Shown here piece by piece: positions 24,936 to 33,179 of a stretch of 64,000 bases of DNA (positions are counted from its first letter, which is position 1; every line of letters begins with the position of its first letter). The translations under genes and the position numbers were made by a program. The notes under the pieces were generated by a model, which saw only the letters and a program-made list of their open reading frames with translations, was not told where the DNA came from and ran no database searches. Origin of the DNA: Sinomonas albida (GTDB lineage: Bacteria; Actinomycetota; Actinomycetes; Actinomycetales; Micrococcaceae); assembly GCF_004919045.1 (NCBI RefSeq), contig NZ_SWDW01000005.1, forward strand, positions 186,001 to 250,000. The letters run 5' to 3'.

Positions 24936-25651
24936 TGGAACCCGTCCGGGAATCCGAGTCGGCGGTGTCCGCGCTCGTGGACACGCTGCTGACGAAGGGC
25001 GTCTACCTCGACGTCGACGCGATCATCACGGTGGCCGAAATCCCGCTCATCGGCGTGAGCCTGCGCGCCGCGATTGCCGGCATGGAGACGCTTCTCGAGT
25101 ACGGCATGATGCGCGAGTGGGACGAGCGCGCACGGGCGGGGTCGCTGCAGCCCGCGTCAGCAGACGACGGCGGCCTCCCGCGCCTGAGCGGCGCACGTCC
25201 AGGCCTGCAGCGCCCGAGCCTGCAGCACCCGAGCCTGCAACACCCGAGTCCGCAGCGTTCCGGCTCCCAGCAGTCAGACGCTCCTGCCGCCGCGCCGGAA
25301 GGCGGGGCCTCGGATGGCGAGGCCTTGGAAGGCGAGGCCCTCTACCTCGAGACGCGCTCGCAGGGCGAGGTGTGGCGCCGCGGAACGGCTCGGTGGGACG
25401 CGTCGACCGGATTCGCGTGGCGCGGCGAGGGCGATCGGCGCCCCGCGGTGCAGATCGCTCCCGCCGAGCTCGAGGGCGTCCGCGCCATTGCGGGCGAGGA
25501 TTGGCCCGAAGCTGCCCCGGAATTGAGCGGGCGGCGCGTGCTGGCCTTGGCGACGGCGGGCTGGGAGGCCGTGGTCGCCGTCGACCGTTCCGGGAGATGG
25601 GAAGCTGCGCTGCGCCGCGAGGAGGTGCCGAATGAGCACGCTGCGGATTGA
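24935..25651 (+). CDS. gvpS: GvpS/GvpM-type gas vesicle protein with repeat linker and extra C-terminal domain
   Basis: The 238-aa product has a GvpA-like domain at residues 8-65 (SAVSALVDTLLTKGVYLDVD, AEIPLIGVSLRAAIAG), then a linker with four in-frame pentapeptides of the form SLQHP encoded by a 15-nt tandem repeat. A C-terminal region of about 110 aa with no recognised family (LYLETRSQGEVWRRG, WEAVVAVDRSGRWEAALR) follows. Typical GvpS/M proteins are about 80-120 aa, so this one is unusually long. ATG 24935 or GTG 24932 could start it. It overlaps gvpK by 20 nt. Confidence 0.85.
   Translation: MEPVRESESAVSALVDTLLTKGVYLDVDAIITVAEIPLIGVSLRAAIAGMETLLEYGMMREWDERARAGSLQPASADDGGLPRLSGARPGLQRPSLQHPSLQHPSPQRSGSQQSDAPAAAPEGGASDGEALEGEALYLETRSQGEVWRRGTARWDASTGFAWRGEGDRRPAVQIAPAELEGVRAIAGEDWPEAAPELSGRRVLALATAGWEAVVAVDRSGRWEAALRREEVPNEHAAD
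25205..25264 (+). repeat. 15-nt tandem repeat, four units, inside gvpS
   Basis: Four 15-nt units starting at 25205, 25220, 25235 and 25250 approximate CTGCAGCACCCGAGC; the first three are nearly identical and the last is diverged. Being a multiple of three, expansion or contraction keeps the frame and changes only the linker length. Confidence 0.85.
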
Positions 25652-25958
25652 CGAGGACAACCTCAAGAACGGGATCCTGACCCTCGTCGTGACCCTCGTG
25701 GAGATCATCCAGGAAGCGCTCGAGGCGCAGGCGATGCGACGGCTTGAGGGCGGCTCGCTCACGGTGGAGGAGCAGGATCGGTTGGGAAACGCCCTGCTCG
25801 AGCTGGACGAGGCGATGGCTCAGCTCAAGCGGGAGCACGGCATTGACGACTCCGTGGAAGAGCTTCGGCGCGGTCTCGACGACGCAGTGGCCGAACTCGT
25901 CGAACTGGCCACGCATCCCGGGGAACGGGCCGGCGAGGCTCGGGGAGGACTCGAGTGA
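25632..25958 (+). CDS. gvpK: Gas vesicle protein GvpK
   Basis: The 108-aa product has the GvpK signature: IDEDNLKNGILTLVVTLVEI, LEAQAMRRLEGGSLTVEEQD and ERLGNALLELDEAM-like DRLGNALLELDEAMAQLK, with length normal for the family. GvpK is an accessory protein needed for vesicle growth. It starts 20 nt inside the end of gvpS and overlaps gvpL as GTGA. Confidence 0.95.
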   Translation: MSTLRIDEDNLKNGILTLVVTLVEIIQEALEAQAMRRLEGGSLTVEEQDRLGNALLELDEAMAQLKREHGIDDSVEELRRGLDDAVAELVELATHPGERAGEARGGLE

Positions 25959-26782
25959 GCGGCCAGCGGTCGTCTCCGGAGGAAGCCGCGGGACTCTACG
26001 TTTACGCCATCGTCCCCGCGGACCTCGATCCGGCGACCTTGGGCGCGGGCATCGATGCGCAGCCCCTCGAACTGGTGACCGTCGCCGAGGGGGTCGCCGC
26101 GGTGGTCCATCGGCACGACGCGCCGCCCTATGCGGGTTCGGACCGCGATGCCGAGCGGCGGGTCCTCGAGCACGGCAACGTCGCCGAGCGGTGCTGGGCC
26201 CACGCTGGCACGGTCCTGCCCATGGGCTTCAACGTCATCGTGACGCGGGGCGAGGAAGACTCCGCGCGCGAGCGGCTGGCGGAGTGGCTGCGGCACTCGG
26301 CCCCGGCCCTGGTCGAGCGGCTCGCCGCGCTCCACGGCGGCGTCGAACTCCGTGTCGAGATCTCCCTCGACGAGCAGGCCGCCGCACGCGAAAGCCCTGA
26401 GGCGCGGCAGCTCGAGGAGGACCTCCGCACGCGGCCGCCCGGGGTGCAGCGGCTCCTGCGGAAGAAGCTCGCAACGCTCGTGCGGCAGGAGGCCGAGGCG
26501 CGTGCGGACCACCTGTATCCGGGGTATCGCCGCCGGCTTGCCGGACTGAGCCGGGACGTCGCGGAGAACCTGCGCGGACACCCGCCGGAGGGTTACGTGA
26601 CCGTCCTGAACGTCTCGCTGCTCGCGAGCCGGGAGGAGGTCCCGCGGATCGGCGGGGAGCTCACGGACATCCAGGCCGAAGATCCGGCGGTGCGCGTCCA
26701 GTTCCTCGGGCCGTGGCCGCCGTTCTCCTTCGCGAGCATGCCGAACACCCCTCGGGCACAGTCGGAGCCCGGCACGCCGTAA
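25955..26782 (+). CDS. gvpL: Gas vesicle protein GvpL (GvpL/GvpF family)
   Basis: The 275-aa product is the second GvpL/F paralogue. It has GLYVYAIVPADLDPATLG at the start, VLPMGFNVIVTRGEE near 90, a helical middle (RLLRKKLATLVRQEAEARAD), YVTVLNVSLLASREEVPRI, and ends with the family motif LGPWPPFSFASM. GTG 25955 overlaps the gvpK stop (GTGA). It is the last gene of the operon; the next gene has its own leader. Confidence 0.93.
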   Translation: MSGQRSSPEEAAGLYVYAIVPADLDPATLGAGIDAQPLELVTVAEGVAAVVHRHDAPPYAGSDRDAERRVLEHGNVAERCWAHAGTVLPMGFNVIVTRGEEDSARERLAEWLRHSAPALVERLAALHGGVELRVEISLDEQAAARESPEARQLEEDLRTRPPGVQRLLRKKLATLVRQEAEARADHLYPGYRRRLAGLSRDVAENLRGHPPEGYVTVLNVSLLASREEVPRIGGELTDIQAEDPAVRVQFLGPWPPFSFASMPNTPRAQSEPGTP

Positions 26783-26823
26783 CCGCCGCGGCGCGTGCCC
26801 GGTGCTTCATTGCTAGCTTTTTA

Positions 26824-26840
26824 CATGTCCAATTGACATG
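26824..26840. promoter_or_regulatory. Short inverted repeat upstream of the TM2 gene
   Basis: CATGTC-CAATT-GACATG is a 6-bp-arm inverted repeat in an unusually A/T-rich stretch (26808-26845), about 110 bp before the TM2 gene. It could be an operator for that gene; no regulator is identifiable nearby. Confidence 0.35.
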
Positions 26841-26951
26841 ATCGTCCTGCCGCTCTCGAGGCGGGGCGTCCGCGCCCTGCCTTGCTCCACCTCTCGATGC
26901 GGCGGCGCTACCCCTTGAAGCTCCATTCGCCTTCCCCCAGAAAGGTCCACC

Positions 26952-27233
26952 ATGACCCAGCCCCATCTCGAGCAGCCCGCCGCCGACGGCCAGCCCGTCC
27001 CCGCTGCTCAGCCCAAGTCCCGCATTGCCGCCGGCCTGCTCGGGATCTTCCTCGGCAGCCTCGGCATCCACCGCTTCTACCTCGGCTACACCAAGATCGC
27101 CATCATCCAGATCATCGTCACGTTGGTGACCTTTGGGTTCGGTGCCCTGTGGGGCTTCGTCGAAGGCATCATGATCCTCGCGCGCGCGGAGGCCTTCCGC
27201 GCGGACGCCAACGGAACTCCGCTGGCCGACTAG
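26952..27233 (+). CDS. TM2 domain membrane protein
   Basis: The 93-aa product has a short Gln/Pro-rich N-terminus, then the TM2 domain: AAGLLGIFLGSLGIHRFYLG (first helix and GxHRFYLG signature), a turn, and IIQIIVTLVTFGFGALWGFV (second helix). TM2 proteins are small two-helix membrane proteins of unknown function. The ribosome site AGAAAGG lies 7 nt before ATG 26952. A strong terminator follows at 27277. Confidence 0.92.
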   Translation: MTQPHLEQPAADGQPVPAAQPKSRIAAGLLGIFLGSLGIHRFYLGYTKIAIIQIIVTLVTFGFGALWGFVEGIMILARAEAFRADANGTPLAD

Positions 27234-27276
27234 CAGCACACGGCTGCCGCCATCACCAGGCTGCAGTCACCACGAG

Positions 27277-27307
27277 GCGGGCGGCGGAATCCTTCGCCGC
27301 CCGCTTT
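27277..27307 (+). terminator. Rho-independent-type terminator after the TM2 gene
   Basis: A 10-bp stem GCGGGCGGCG / CGCCGCCCGC (27277-27286, 27295-27304) with an 8-nt loop is followed by TTT. It lies 44 bp after the stop codon. Confidence 0.8.
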
Positions 27308-27374
27308 GTGGTCGCGAGGAAGGCGAACCTCAGGTCGACCGCTCGCTCAGCGTTGGTCGCTGAGGAGCGGCCCC

Positions 27375-27590
27375 TCAGCCGAGCGCTTCGCGGATCTCCC
27401 ACATGATGAGGCGCCGCGCGCGGTCGTCGACGTCGAGATTGAGGATCGCGTTGAGGGCGCGGGCCATCCTCGGGGCCGCGGCCAGGAGCTCGGCGAGCTC
27501 CGGATCGCTCGCGAGATCGAGAGCCGCCACCTCGGGGGCCGAGAGACGATCCGCAACGTGCGGGTTGGCCAGGACGGTTGAGACGGCCAT
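27375..27590 (-). CDS. Small hypothetical protein
   Basis: The 71-aa product (MAVSTVLANPHVADRLSAPE...) is Ala/Leu-rich, helical, soluble, and ends LIMWEIREALG. No family is recognised. ATG 27590 is preceded by GGAGGAATCCACC, a convincing ribosome site, which is the main argument that it is a real gene; in-frame sequence upstream lacks such support. It is transcribed on the minus strand just beyond the TM2 terminator, about 150 bp downstream of the MFS gene end. Confidence 0.6.
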   Translation of the reverse strand: MAVSTVLANPHVADRLSAPEVAALDLASDPELAELLAAAPRMARALNAILNLDVDDRARRLIMWEIREALG

Positions 27591-27738
27591 GGTGGATTCC
27601 TCCGGTCGAGCCTGTGCTTGGACCCCATGCTGTCCCGGGCACGGCCCGCCCCGATAACCGACCCGCCGCCGTTTCACCGATGTTCATGCCAGCTCTCCGA
27701 ACTGTTCCATCACCGGCGGGCCGCACGAGGGCGGGGGC

Positions 27739-28992
27739 CTACGCCGCGGGGTCGGGCGCCCGGTCGAGCTGCCGCCACATCGGGAAGACGAGCGGCGCCG
27801 CGGTGACGAGCAGCATGAGTGTCCCGGCCAGCGAAACGGCCCAGGCGAGTCCCACAGCCTGGGTCAGCGCCCCGCCGAGAAGCGCCCCGAACGGGACCCC
27901 GACCCATGCGCTCGCCTTGATGGCCCCCAGCACCCTCGTCTGGAGGTGTTCGGGGATGCGCTCGAACTGCACCGCCCCGATGATGGGGTTGGGCATCCCG
28001 CCGAACACGCCGCAGGCAGCGAACACGATCCCCACGGGCACGAGGGCGTCCCATCCGGCGAGCGCGAAGAACGGCGGCGCCGCCGAGAGCAAGTTGCCGA
28101 GCGCGAACGTGAGCCAGCGGGGGAGCCGCGGGCCGAGCCACGCCGCGATCGAGACCCCGACGAGCATCCCGACGCCAGAAAGCCCGCCGACGAGCCCGAG
28201 AGCCTCCGGCTGGTGGACTCGGTCATGGGCCCATACCGGGAGGAAGACGGACGTGAGCGCTTCGTCGAGCAGGTTCGTCACGACGACGAGGGCCACGACG
28301 CCGAGCAGCAGGCGGTCCGAGCGGAGGAATCGCAGGCCCTCGCCCAGCTCCCCGAAGAAGCCGCGGAGCCGCATCGGCGCGGCCCGCGCTGCGGACCTCG
28401 GGAAGGCAGGGACCGCCGCCGCGACGACCGCGACCCCCGCAAGGAAAGACACGCCGTCGGCCAGGACCGCGGTGGCCGGGCCCGCAACGGCAACGACGAC
28501 GCCGGCGAGCGGCATGCCGACGAGCATCGCCGTCCGATTCGCGGCCGAATACAGCCCGATGGCTCGCTCGGTGGCTGTCTGCGCGAGCGTGGTGAGCGGC
28601 GGGATCATGGGGGTCGTCGCCGAGTCGGCCACGCCTCGCGCGGCGCCTGCGATCGCGCCGAGGCCGGCGAGCAGCCCGAGCGGGAGGGCGCCGGACGTGT
28701 AGAGCGCTGGAATCGCGCACACGGCGCATCCGGCGAGTGCGTTGCCGGCCAGGAACGCCCGCCGGAGCCCGATGCGGTCGATGAGCGGCCCGCTCGCCGC
28801 TTGGAACACGACGTACGGGGCCATCTGCGCGAAGCCGACCAGTCCGGTGGCCGCGGCGCTGCCGGTCGTCACGAGGACGAGCCACGGGATCGCCACGGCG
28901 GACATCGCTGTGCCGATGCCGGAGACGAGGTACGCGCCCACGAGCGCGAACAGCGGCAAGCGGCGCGGCCGGGCCGGCTCGGACGATGCCAC
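27739..28992 (-). CDS. MFS transporter
   Basis: The 417-aa product has 12 predicted membrane helices and the layout of MFS drug:proton or enterobactin-exporter-like carriers: YLVSGIGTAMSAVAIPWLVL in helix 1, and the loop 2-3 motif reads GPLIDRIGLRRAFLAGN, close to the GxLaDrxGrkxxl signature. GTG 28992 follows GGAGGATTCC and is preferred over longer starts. The substrate cannot be told. It is monocistronic and diverges from the DUF2795 gene. Confidence 0.88.
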   Translation of the reverse strand: MASSEPARPRRLPLFALVGAYLVSGIGTAMSAVAIPWLVLVTTGSAAATGLVGFAQMAPYVVFQAASGPLIDRIGLRRAFLAGNALAGCAVCAIPALYTSGALPLGLLAGLGAIAGAARGVADSATTPMIPPLTTLAQTATERAIGLYSAANRTAMLVGMPLAGVVVAVAGPATAVLADGVSFLAGVAVVAAAVPAFPRSAARAAPMRLRGFFGELGEGLRFLRSDRLLLGVVALVVVTNLLDEALTSVFLPVWAHDRVHQPEALGLVGGLSGVGMLVGVSIAAWLGPRLPRWLTFALGNLLSAAPPFFALAGWDALVPVGIVFAACGVFGGMPNPIIGAVQFERIPEHLQTRVLGAIKASAWVGVPFGALLGGALTQAVGLAWAVSLAGTLMLLVTAAPLVFPMWRQLDRAPDPAA

Positions 28993-29070
28993 GGAATCCT
29001 CCTGCCCCGCCTGACGCGGCGTACCACCCGAAGTGTATAGCCGTGCCGTCCTGGCGGGCGCGGAGCCGTG

Positions 29071-29094
29071 GTTGGCGGGAGGCCCAGCGGGTAA
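29071..29094 (+). promoter_or_regulatory. SigB-type promoter of the DUF2795 gene
   Basis: GTTG (29071-29074), a 14-nt spacer and GGGTAA (29089-29094) resemble the GTTT-N15-GGGTAA pattern seen at the gvp operon, 65 bp before the start codon. Confidence 0.5.
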
Positions 29095-29159
29095 GGGCCC
29101 CAGAGCGGGAGACTCAGCCCGCGCGAGACTCGCCGAGAGAACCGAAGGGGAGGAAGACC

Positions 29160-29450
29160 ATGACCGACTCACTGAATCCCATCCAGGTCCAGGAGTTCCT
29201 GAGGGGGCTGGACTACCCCGTGGGCAAGCCGGACCTCGTCGCCGCGGCCCGAGACCAGGCCGTCGCGGAGAACGTCGCCCGGGCCGTCGAGGCCATCCCG
29301 AACCGCAGCTACGACGCGCCCACCGACGTCAGCGAGGCGATCGTCCACGCCGGGCAGCATCCGGAGGACACCTCCGGGCGCGGCGCGGCCCCCGAGAAGG
29401 AAACGGACGACGACGATGAGCGCAGCGGTGAGCGCTTCGACGCCGGATAG
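29160..29450 (+). CDS. DUF2795 domain protein
   Basis: The 96-aa product carries the DUF2795 domain at residues 5-70 (NPIQVQEFLRGLDYPVGKPD, then LVAAARDQAVAENVARAVEA) and an acidic tail. DUF2795 proteins are small, cytoplasmic, widespread in actinobacteria, and of unknown function. ATG 29160 follows GGGGAGGAAGACC. A probable SigB-type promoter lies upstream, and a bidirectional hairpin separates it from the convergent PoxB-like gene. Confidence 0.88.
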   Translation: MTDSLNPIQVQEFLRGLDYPVGKPDLVAAARDQAVAENVARAVEAIPNRSYDAPTDVSEAIVHAGQHPEDTSGRGAAPEKETDDDDERSGERFDAG

Positions 29451-29498
29451 TTCGGCAATGCGCCGGATGGACCGCCACTGACCTTAAAGTGGTGCTCA

Positions 29499-29546
29499 GG
29501 TGGCCGCGTGCCGTGGGTTCCCCCAGCTCCACGGGACGCGGCCACC
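29499..29546. terminator. Hairpin terminator between convergent genes
   Basis: GGTGGCCGCGT (29499-29509) pairs with ACGCGGCCACC (29536-29546), with an inner CCGTGG/CCACGG extension (29511-29516, 29529-29534). It sits between the stops of the DUF2795 and PoxB-like genes. Confidence 0.75.
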
Positions 29547-29610
29547 GGTCGCTGTCGCGGCGGGCTGGGAGCATCATGGGCCGTTGCCCCGCGGCCGCCG
29601 TGACCGGCCA

Positions 29611-31401
29611 TCAGTGCCGATGCCCCGGGAGGAGCTCCTGCGCCTTCGTCTTGACGCCTTCCTTGATGAACTGCCATGCGTTCTCGTCACCGCGTGCTGC
29701 GCTCTTGGCCGTGTTGAAGGCCTGTTCGAACGTCGCGTGCGGCGGGATCGGCGGGACGTTCGGGTCGGTGCGGACGTCGAGGACCACGGGCCGTGTGGCC
29801 GTGAGCGCCTCGTCCCACGCTGCGCCGAGCGCCTCTGGATTGTCGACAGAGATCGCGCCGAGGCCCAGTCCCGCGGCGAACGACGCGTAGTCGACGTCCG
29901 GCAGCTCCTGGGTCATCGGCACAGTCGGCGAGCCGCTGAACGCGCGCAGTTCCCACGTGACCTGATTGAGGTCGTTGTTGTGGAGGATCACGACCACGAG
30001 GCGCGGATCGTCCCATTCCTGCCAGTAGCGGGAGATCGTGATGAGCTCCGCGAGGCCGTTCATCTGCATCGCGCCGTCGCCCTCGAACGCGATGACTGGG
30101 CGCCCAGGGTTGCCGAACTTCGCGCCGATGGCGTACGGCACGGCCGGGCCCATCGTCGCGAGGTTGCCGGACAGGCTCCCGCGCACTCCGGCCGGGAACC
30201 GGAGCTGGCGGGCGTACCAGTTGGCGGAGCTTCCGGAGTCTGCCGTGATGATGGCGCTCGCGGGCAGACGATCCGAACACTCTGAGAACACGCGCAGCGG
30301 ATTGACCGGATCGGCCTCCACGAGGGCCTCGTCCCGCATGGTGGCCCACCACTCGGACACCTTGTGTTCGATATCCTCGCGCCAGCCGCGGTCCTCCTTG
30401 CGCACGAGCAGCGGGATGAGCGCCCGCAGAGCCTCGCCCGCGTCGGCCACGACGTTGACCTCGTACGGATAGCGGAGGCCGATCATCGTCGGGTCGAGGT
30501 CGATCTGCACGCCACGGGCCTGATCCGGCTCTGGCATGAACTGGGCGTAGGGGAAGCTCGAGCCGACGGTCAGGAGCGTGTCGCAGTCCCGCATCATCTC
30601 GTAGCTGGGCCGCGTTCCGAGCAGGCCGATCGAGCCGGTGACGAACGGGAGGGTGTCGGGCAGCGAGTCCTTTCCGAGGAGCGCCTTCGCGACGCCAGCG
30701 CCGAGGAGGTCGGCCACCTGCTCGACCTCGGCGGCCGCGTGGCGGGCGCCGTGCCCGATGAGCATCGCGACCTTCTTGCCGTGGTTGAGCACCTCGGCCG
30801 CCTTGCGGATCGCGTCCATGCCAGGGTGGACCGCGGGCCATTCGATGCCGACGCTCGAGGGGACCATCTTCATCTCGTGCGTCGGCGCGGAGTACTCGAG
30901 CTCCTGGACGTCCGCGGGGATGATGACGGCGGTCGGCGCGCGCCGCGCCTGCGCGATGCGGATCGCGCGGTCGAGCACGTTCGGCAGCTGCTCGGGCACC
31001 GTGACCTGCTGGACGTAGTCGGACGCGACGTCCTTGAACAGCGACGGCAAGTCGACCTCCTGCTGGAACGAACCGCCCAGCGAGGTGCGCGCCGCCTGGC
31101 CCACGATCGCGACGACCGGCACGTGGTCGAGCTTTGCGTCGTAGAGCCCGTTGAGCAGGTGGACGGCGCCCGGGCCCGAGGTCGCTAGGCACACGCCCAC
31201 GCGGCCAGTGAACTTGGCGTAGCCCACGGCCTCGAACGCGCTCATCTCCTCGTGCCGGGACTGGACGAACCTAGGTCCATCGCCTCGTCCGAGCGCGGTC
31301 ACGATCCCGTTGATGCCGTCGCCCGGGTAGCCGAAGACGGTGTCGACTTCCCAGGCCTTGAGCCGTTCGAGCAGGAACTCCGCGACGTTCTGTGCAGCCA
31401 T
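29611..31401 (-). CDS. Thiamine-diphosphate-dependent enzyme, pyruvate oxidase/PoxB-like
   Basis: The 596-aa product has the three domains of the ThDP family: an N-terminal Pyr domain with VFGYPGDGINGIV and the catalytic Glu in SRHEEMSAFEA, a central FAD/DHS-like domain (MLIGHGARHAAAEVEQ), and a C-terminal PP domain with the ThDP motif EGDGAMQMNGLAE...LHNNDLN. The YPGDGINGI start is typical of PoxB-like pyruvate:quinone oxidoreductases, which convert pyruvate to acetate and feed electrons to quinones. Acetolactate synthase-type activity is less likely. Length is normal. It stands alone. Confidence 0.9.
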   Translation of the reverse strand: MAAQNVAEFLLERLKAWEVDTVFGYPGDGINGIVTALGRGDGPRFVQSRHEEMSAFEAVGYAKFTGRVGVCLATSGPGAVHLLNGLYDAKLDHVPVVAIVGQAARTSLGGSFQQEVDLPSLFKDVASDYVQQVTVPEQLPNVLDRAIRIAQARRAPTAVIIPADVQELEYSAPTHEMKMVPSSVGIEWPAVHPGMDAIRKAAEVLNHGKKVAMLIGHGARHAAAEVEQVADLLGAGVAKALLGKDSLPDTLPFVTGSIGLLGTRPSYEMMRDCDTLLTVGSSFPYAQFMPEPDQARGVQIDLDPTMIGLRYPYEVNVVADAGEALRALIPLLVRKEDRGWREDIEHKVSEWWATMRDEALVEADPVNPLRVFSECSDRLPASAIITADSGSSANWYARQLRFPAGVRGSLSGNLATMGPAVPYAIGAKFGNPGRPVIAFEGDGAMQMNGLAELITISRYWQEWDDPRLVVVILHNNDLNQVTWELRAFSGSPTVPMTQELPDVDYASFAAGLGLGAISVDNPEALGAAWDEALTATRPVVLDVRTDPNVPPIPPHATFEQAFNTAKSAARGDENAWQFIKEGVKTKAQELLPGHRH

Positions 31402-31651
31402 GTCAGCTCTTCTCCTTTGCTGGTTGGCGGACTTCAGCAGGTCAGGTGCTTCCCTCGCGTTCAGGGGTGCGGGCGCCGCTTCGGGCCCCGGCGGCCTCGG
31501 GGTGCGGGCTTGCGATGAGGCCTGCAGCGCCGCGCGAGGTCATGAGCTTCACTGGGTCACTCCTTCCGAAAGGGCTCCCCGTAGGGCAATCCGTTAAGGG
31601 GTTTCCCCGTATTCGCCTCTCCAAAAGGCTTCTGCCCGCGGGCGCCAAACT

Positions 31652-31676
31652 GATTGCCGGGGCGTGCCCCGGGTAA
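31652..31676 (+). promoter_or_regulatory. Possible SigB-type promoter of the topoisomerase IB gene
   Basis: GATT (31652-31655), a 15-nt spacer and GGGTAA (31671-31676) lie only about 11 bp before the GTG start at 31687. If used, the transcript would be leaderless or nearly so. The rest of 31402-31686 has no clear gene. Confidence 0.45.
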
Positions 31677-31686
31677 TACGCGCGCT

Positions 31687-32640
31687 GTGCCGCACACGCC
31701 CCGCAGCCTTCGCCACGCGTGGACTCGCCGCCGGGCCGGGCGGGGGTTCACCTACTCCGATGAGGACGGCCGCACGTTGCGTTCGGCCGAGCATCTCGAG
31801 CGCATCCGTGCGCTGGCCATCCCGCCAGCCTGGCGCGACGTCAGGATCGCCTCGTCACCGCTCGCGAAGGTCCAGGCCACCGGAGTCGACGACGCCGGCC
31901 GCACGCAGTACCTCTACCACCCCCGTTGGCGCGAGCGGCGCGATGCGCGGAAGTTCGCGAGGGCCTTGGCGCTCGCTGCTCGCCTGCCCGCGATCCGGCG
32001 CGCGGTGACCCGGGACCTGCGTGGAGGGCGTGGGCCAAGGGCCCAGGCCCTTGCCGCCGCGGTGAGGCTCGTGGACCGCGCAGGGGTGCGGGTCGGCGGC
32101 CGCCGCTATGCCCAGACGAATGGGACCTTCGGCGTCACGACGCTGCAGCGCCGGCACATTCGGCTTGAGGGGAGCGAGGCTGCCTTCGAGTTCCCCGGAA
32201 AGTCGGGGGCGGCATGGGAGTTTCGGCTCAGGGATGCAGACTTGGCCCACTATTTCGAGGCCCTCCCGAAGCGCGGCGCGCGGCAGCCGGCGCTGGGGTA
32301 CGACGACGGCGCGGGCTTCCAGCCGCTCGGCCCCGCGGCGGTCAACGGCTACTTCCGCGAGATCGCCGGCCTGAGCGCGAGCGTCAAGGATCTGCGGACG
32401 TGGGGCGGAACGATGGTCGCGGCCGCGTCGCTCGACTCGAGCTACGGGAAGGGCCTCGACACCGACACGGCGTGGAAGCGGGCCGTGGCCCAAGCCGCCG
32501 AGTGGCTGCACAACACCGAGGCGGTCGCACGGTCGTCCTACGTGGACCCCCGCCTCCGAGACGCGTACGAGGGAGGCAGGACGGCCGCCACGGACAGTGC
32601 GGTCGCGAGGTTGCTCGCAGAGTCCGGCGGCGGCGGGTGA
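31687..32640 (+). CDS. DNA topoisomerase IB
   Basis: The 317-aa product is a bacterial (poxvirus-like) type IB topoisomerase, which relaxes supercoils through a 3'-phosphotyrosyl intermediate. Visible parts are GRGFTYSDEDGRTL, LAIPPAWRDVRIASSP, VRVGGRRYAQTNGTFG, KDLRTWGGT (catalytic Arg plus a Trp where many homologues have His) and the active-site segment NTEAVARSSYVDPRL with the nucleophilic Tyr. Length is normal. GTG 31687 is chosen; a TTG at 31654 lies further upstream, but a SigB-type -10 at 31671 falls between them, implying a near-leaderless message. Confidence 0.9.
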   Translation: MPHTPRSLRHAWTRRRAGRGFTYSDEDGRTLRSAEHLERIRALAIPPAWRDVRIASSPLAKVQATGVDDAGRTQYLYHPRWRERRDARKFARALALAARLPAIRRAVTRDLRGGRGPRAQALAAAVRLVDRAGVRVGGRRYAQTNGTFGVTTLQRRHIRLEGSEAAFEFPGKSGAAWEFRLRDADLAHYFEALPKRGARQPALGYDDGAGFQPLGPAAVNGYFREIAGLSASVKDLRTWGGTMVAAASLDSSYGKGLDTDTAWKRAVAQAAEWLHNTEAVARSSYVDPRLRDAYEGGRTAATDSAVARLLAESGGGG

Positions 32641-32686
32641 GCCAAGGGTGGCCGCGTCTCGGGCGCCGGGCGCGGCGGGAAGTCAG

Positions 32687-33007
32687 TTAGCCGAGCGGAT
32701 GGTCGGGGTAGTCGTCGTTGGTCGGCTGTTCCGAGCCGCCGTCGCGAGGAGTCAGGTAGTGCTCGCCCTCCTCGGTGTGGACCATCTCGTATTCCTCCGC
32801 AACCGCCTCCATCGCGGCCTGGTCAACCGGGCCGGGCTCCTTGACCGGTGTCGGCTTCGGCGTCCGGTCGGCATCGCCGAAGACGGCGCCGAGGCCCCGG
32901 GAGGTCCGAGTCGTCTCATCGGGATCATGGTCGTGGTGGTCGTCGGGCGGGCGGGAGATCGGGGTTCCAGGAGCATTTTCGGCGTCCTCGGACTTGTCGT
33001 GACGCAT
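32687..33007 (-). CDS. Hypothetical acidic, disordered protein under SigB-type control
   Basis: The 106-aa product (MRHDKSEDAENAPGTPISRP...) is rich in Asp, His, Pro and Glu (DDHHDHDPDE near residue 24) with no predicted membrane segment and probably little fold; the C-terminus reads EEYEMVHTEEGEHYL. I do not recognise a family. ATG 33007 follows AGAGGAGACGAGCG, a good ribosome site. A near-consensus SigB-type promoter precedes it by about 55 bp. The gene probably belongs to the stress regulon. Confidence 0.7.
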   Translation of the reverse strand: MRHDKSEDAENAPGTPISRPPDDHHDHDPDETTRTSRGLGAVFGDADRTPKPTPVKEPGPVDQAAMEAVAEEYEMVHTEEGEHYLTPRDGGSEQPTNDDYPDHPLG

Positions 33008-33062
33008 CGCTCGTCTCCTCTCTGTACTGGCCGGCAGGAGTTGCGGCCTCGGTCCGGGTTCC

Positions 33063-33087
33063 CTACCCGACCTCAAGTCCGTCAAAC
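33063..33087 (-). promoter_or_regulatory. SigB-type promoter (minus strand)
   Basis: On the minus strand GTTT (33087-33084), a 15-nt spacer and GGGTAG (33068-33063) match the SigB/SigF consensus closely, upstream of the small acidic gene that starts at 33007. Confidence 0.65.
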
Positions 33088-33179
33088 CCCACGCCGAGCG
33101 CGTGGGACTCCCTTCGTGACGTGTTCCGCACAAGCGATACCCGACGGTGCGAGCGGCAGACGCTCGCGGACGGTCGCGG

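Noticed and set aside
25205-25264. A CRISPR-like array in the 15-nt repeats
   Set aside because: Units are contiguous, in frame inside gvpS and lack spacers.
31402-31686. A riboswitch or small gene between the PoxB-like and topoisomerase genes
   Set aside because: Only a GGGGTTTCCCC mini-hairpin and short frames without ribosome sites were seen; no known aptamer core.
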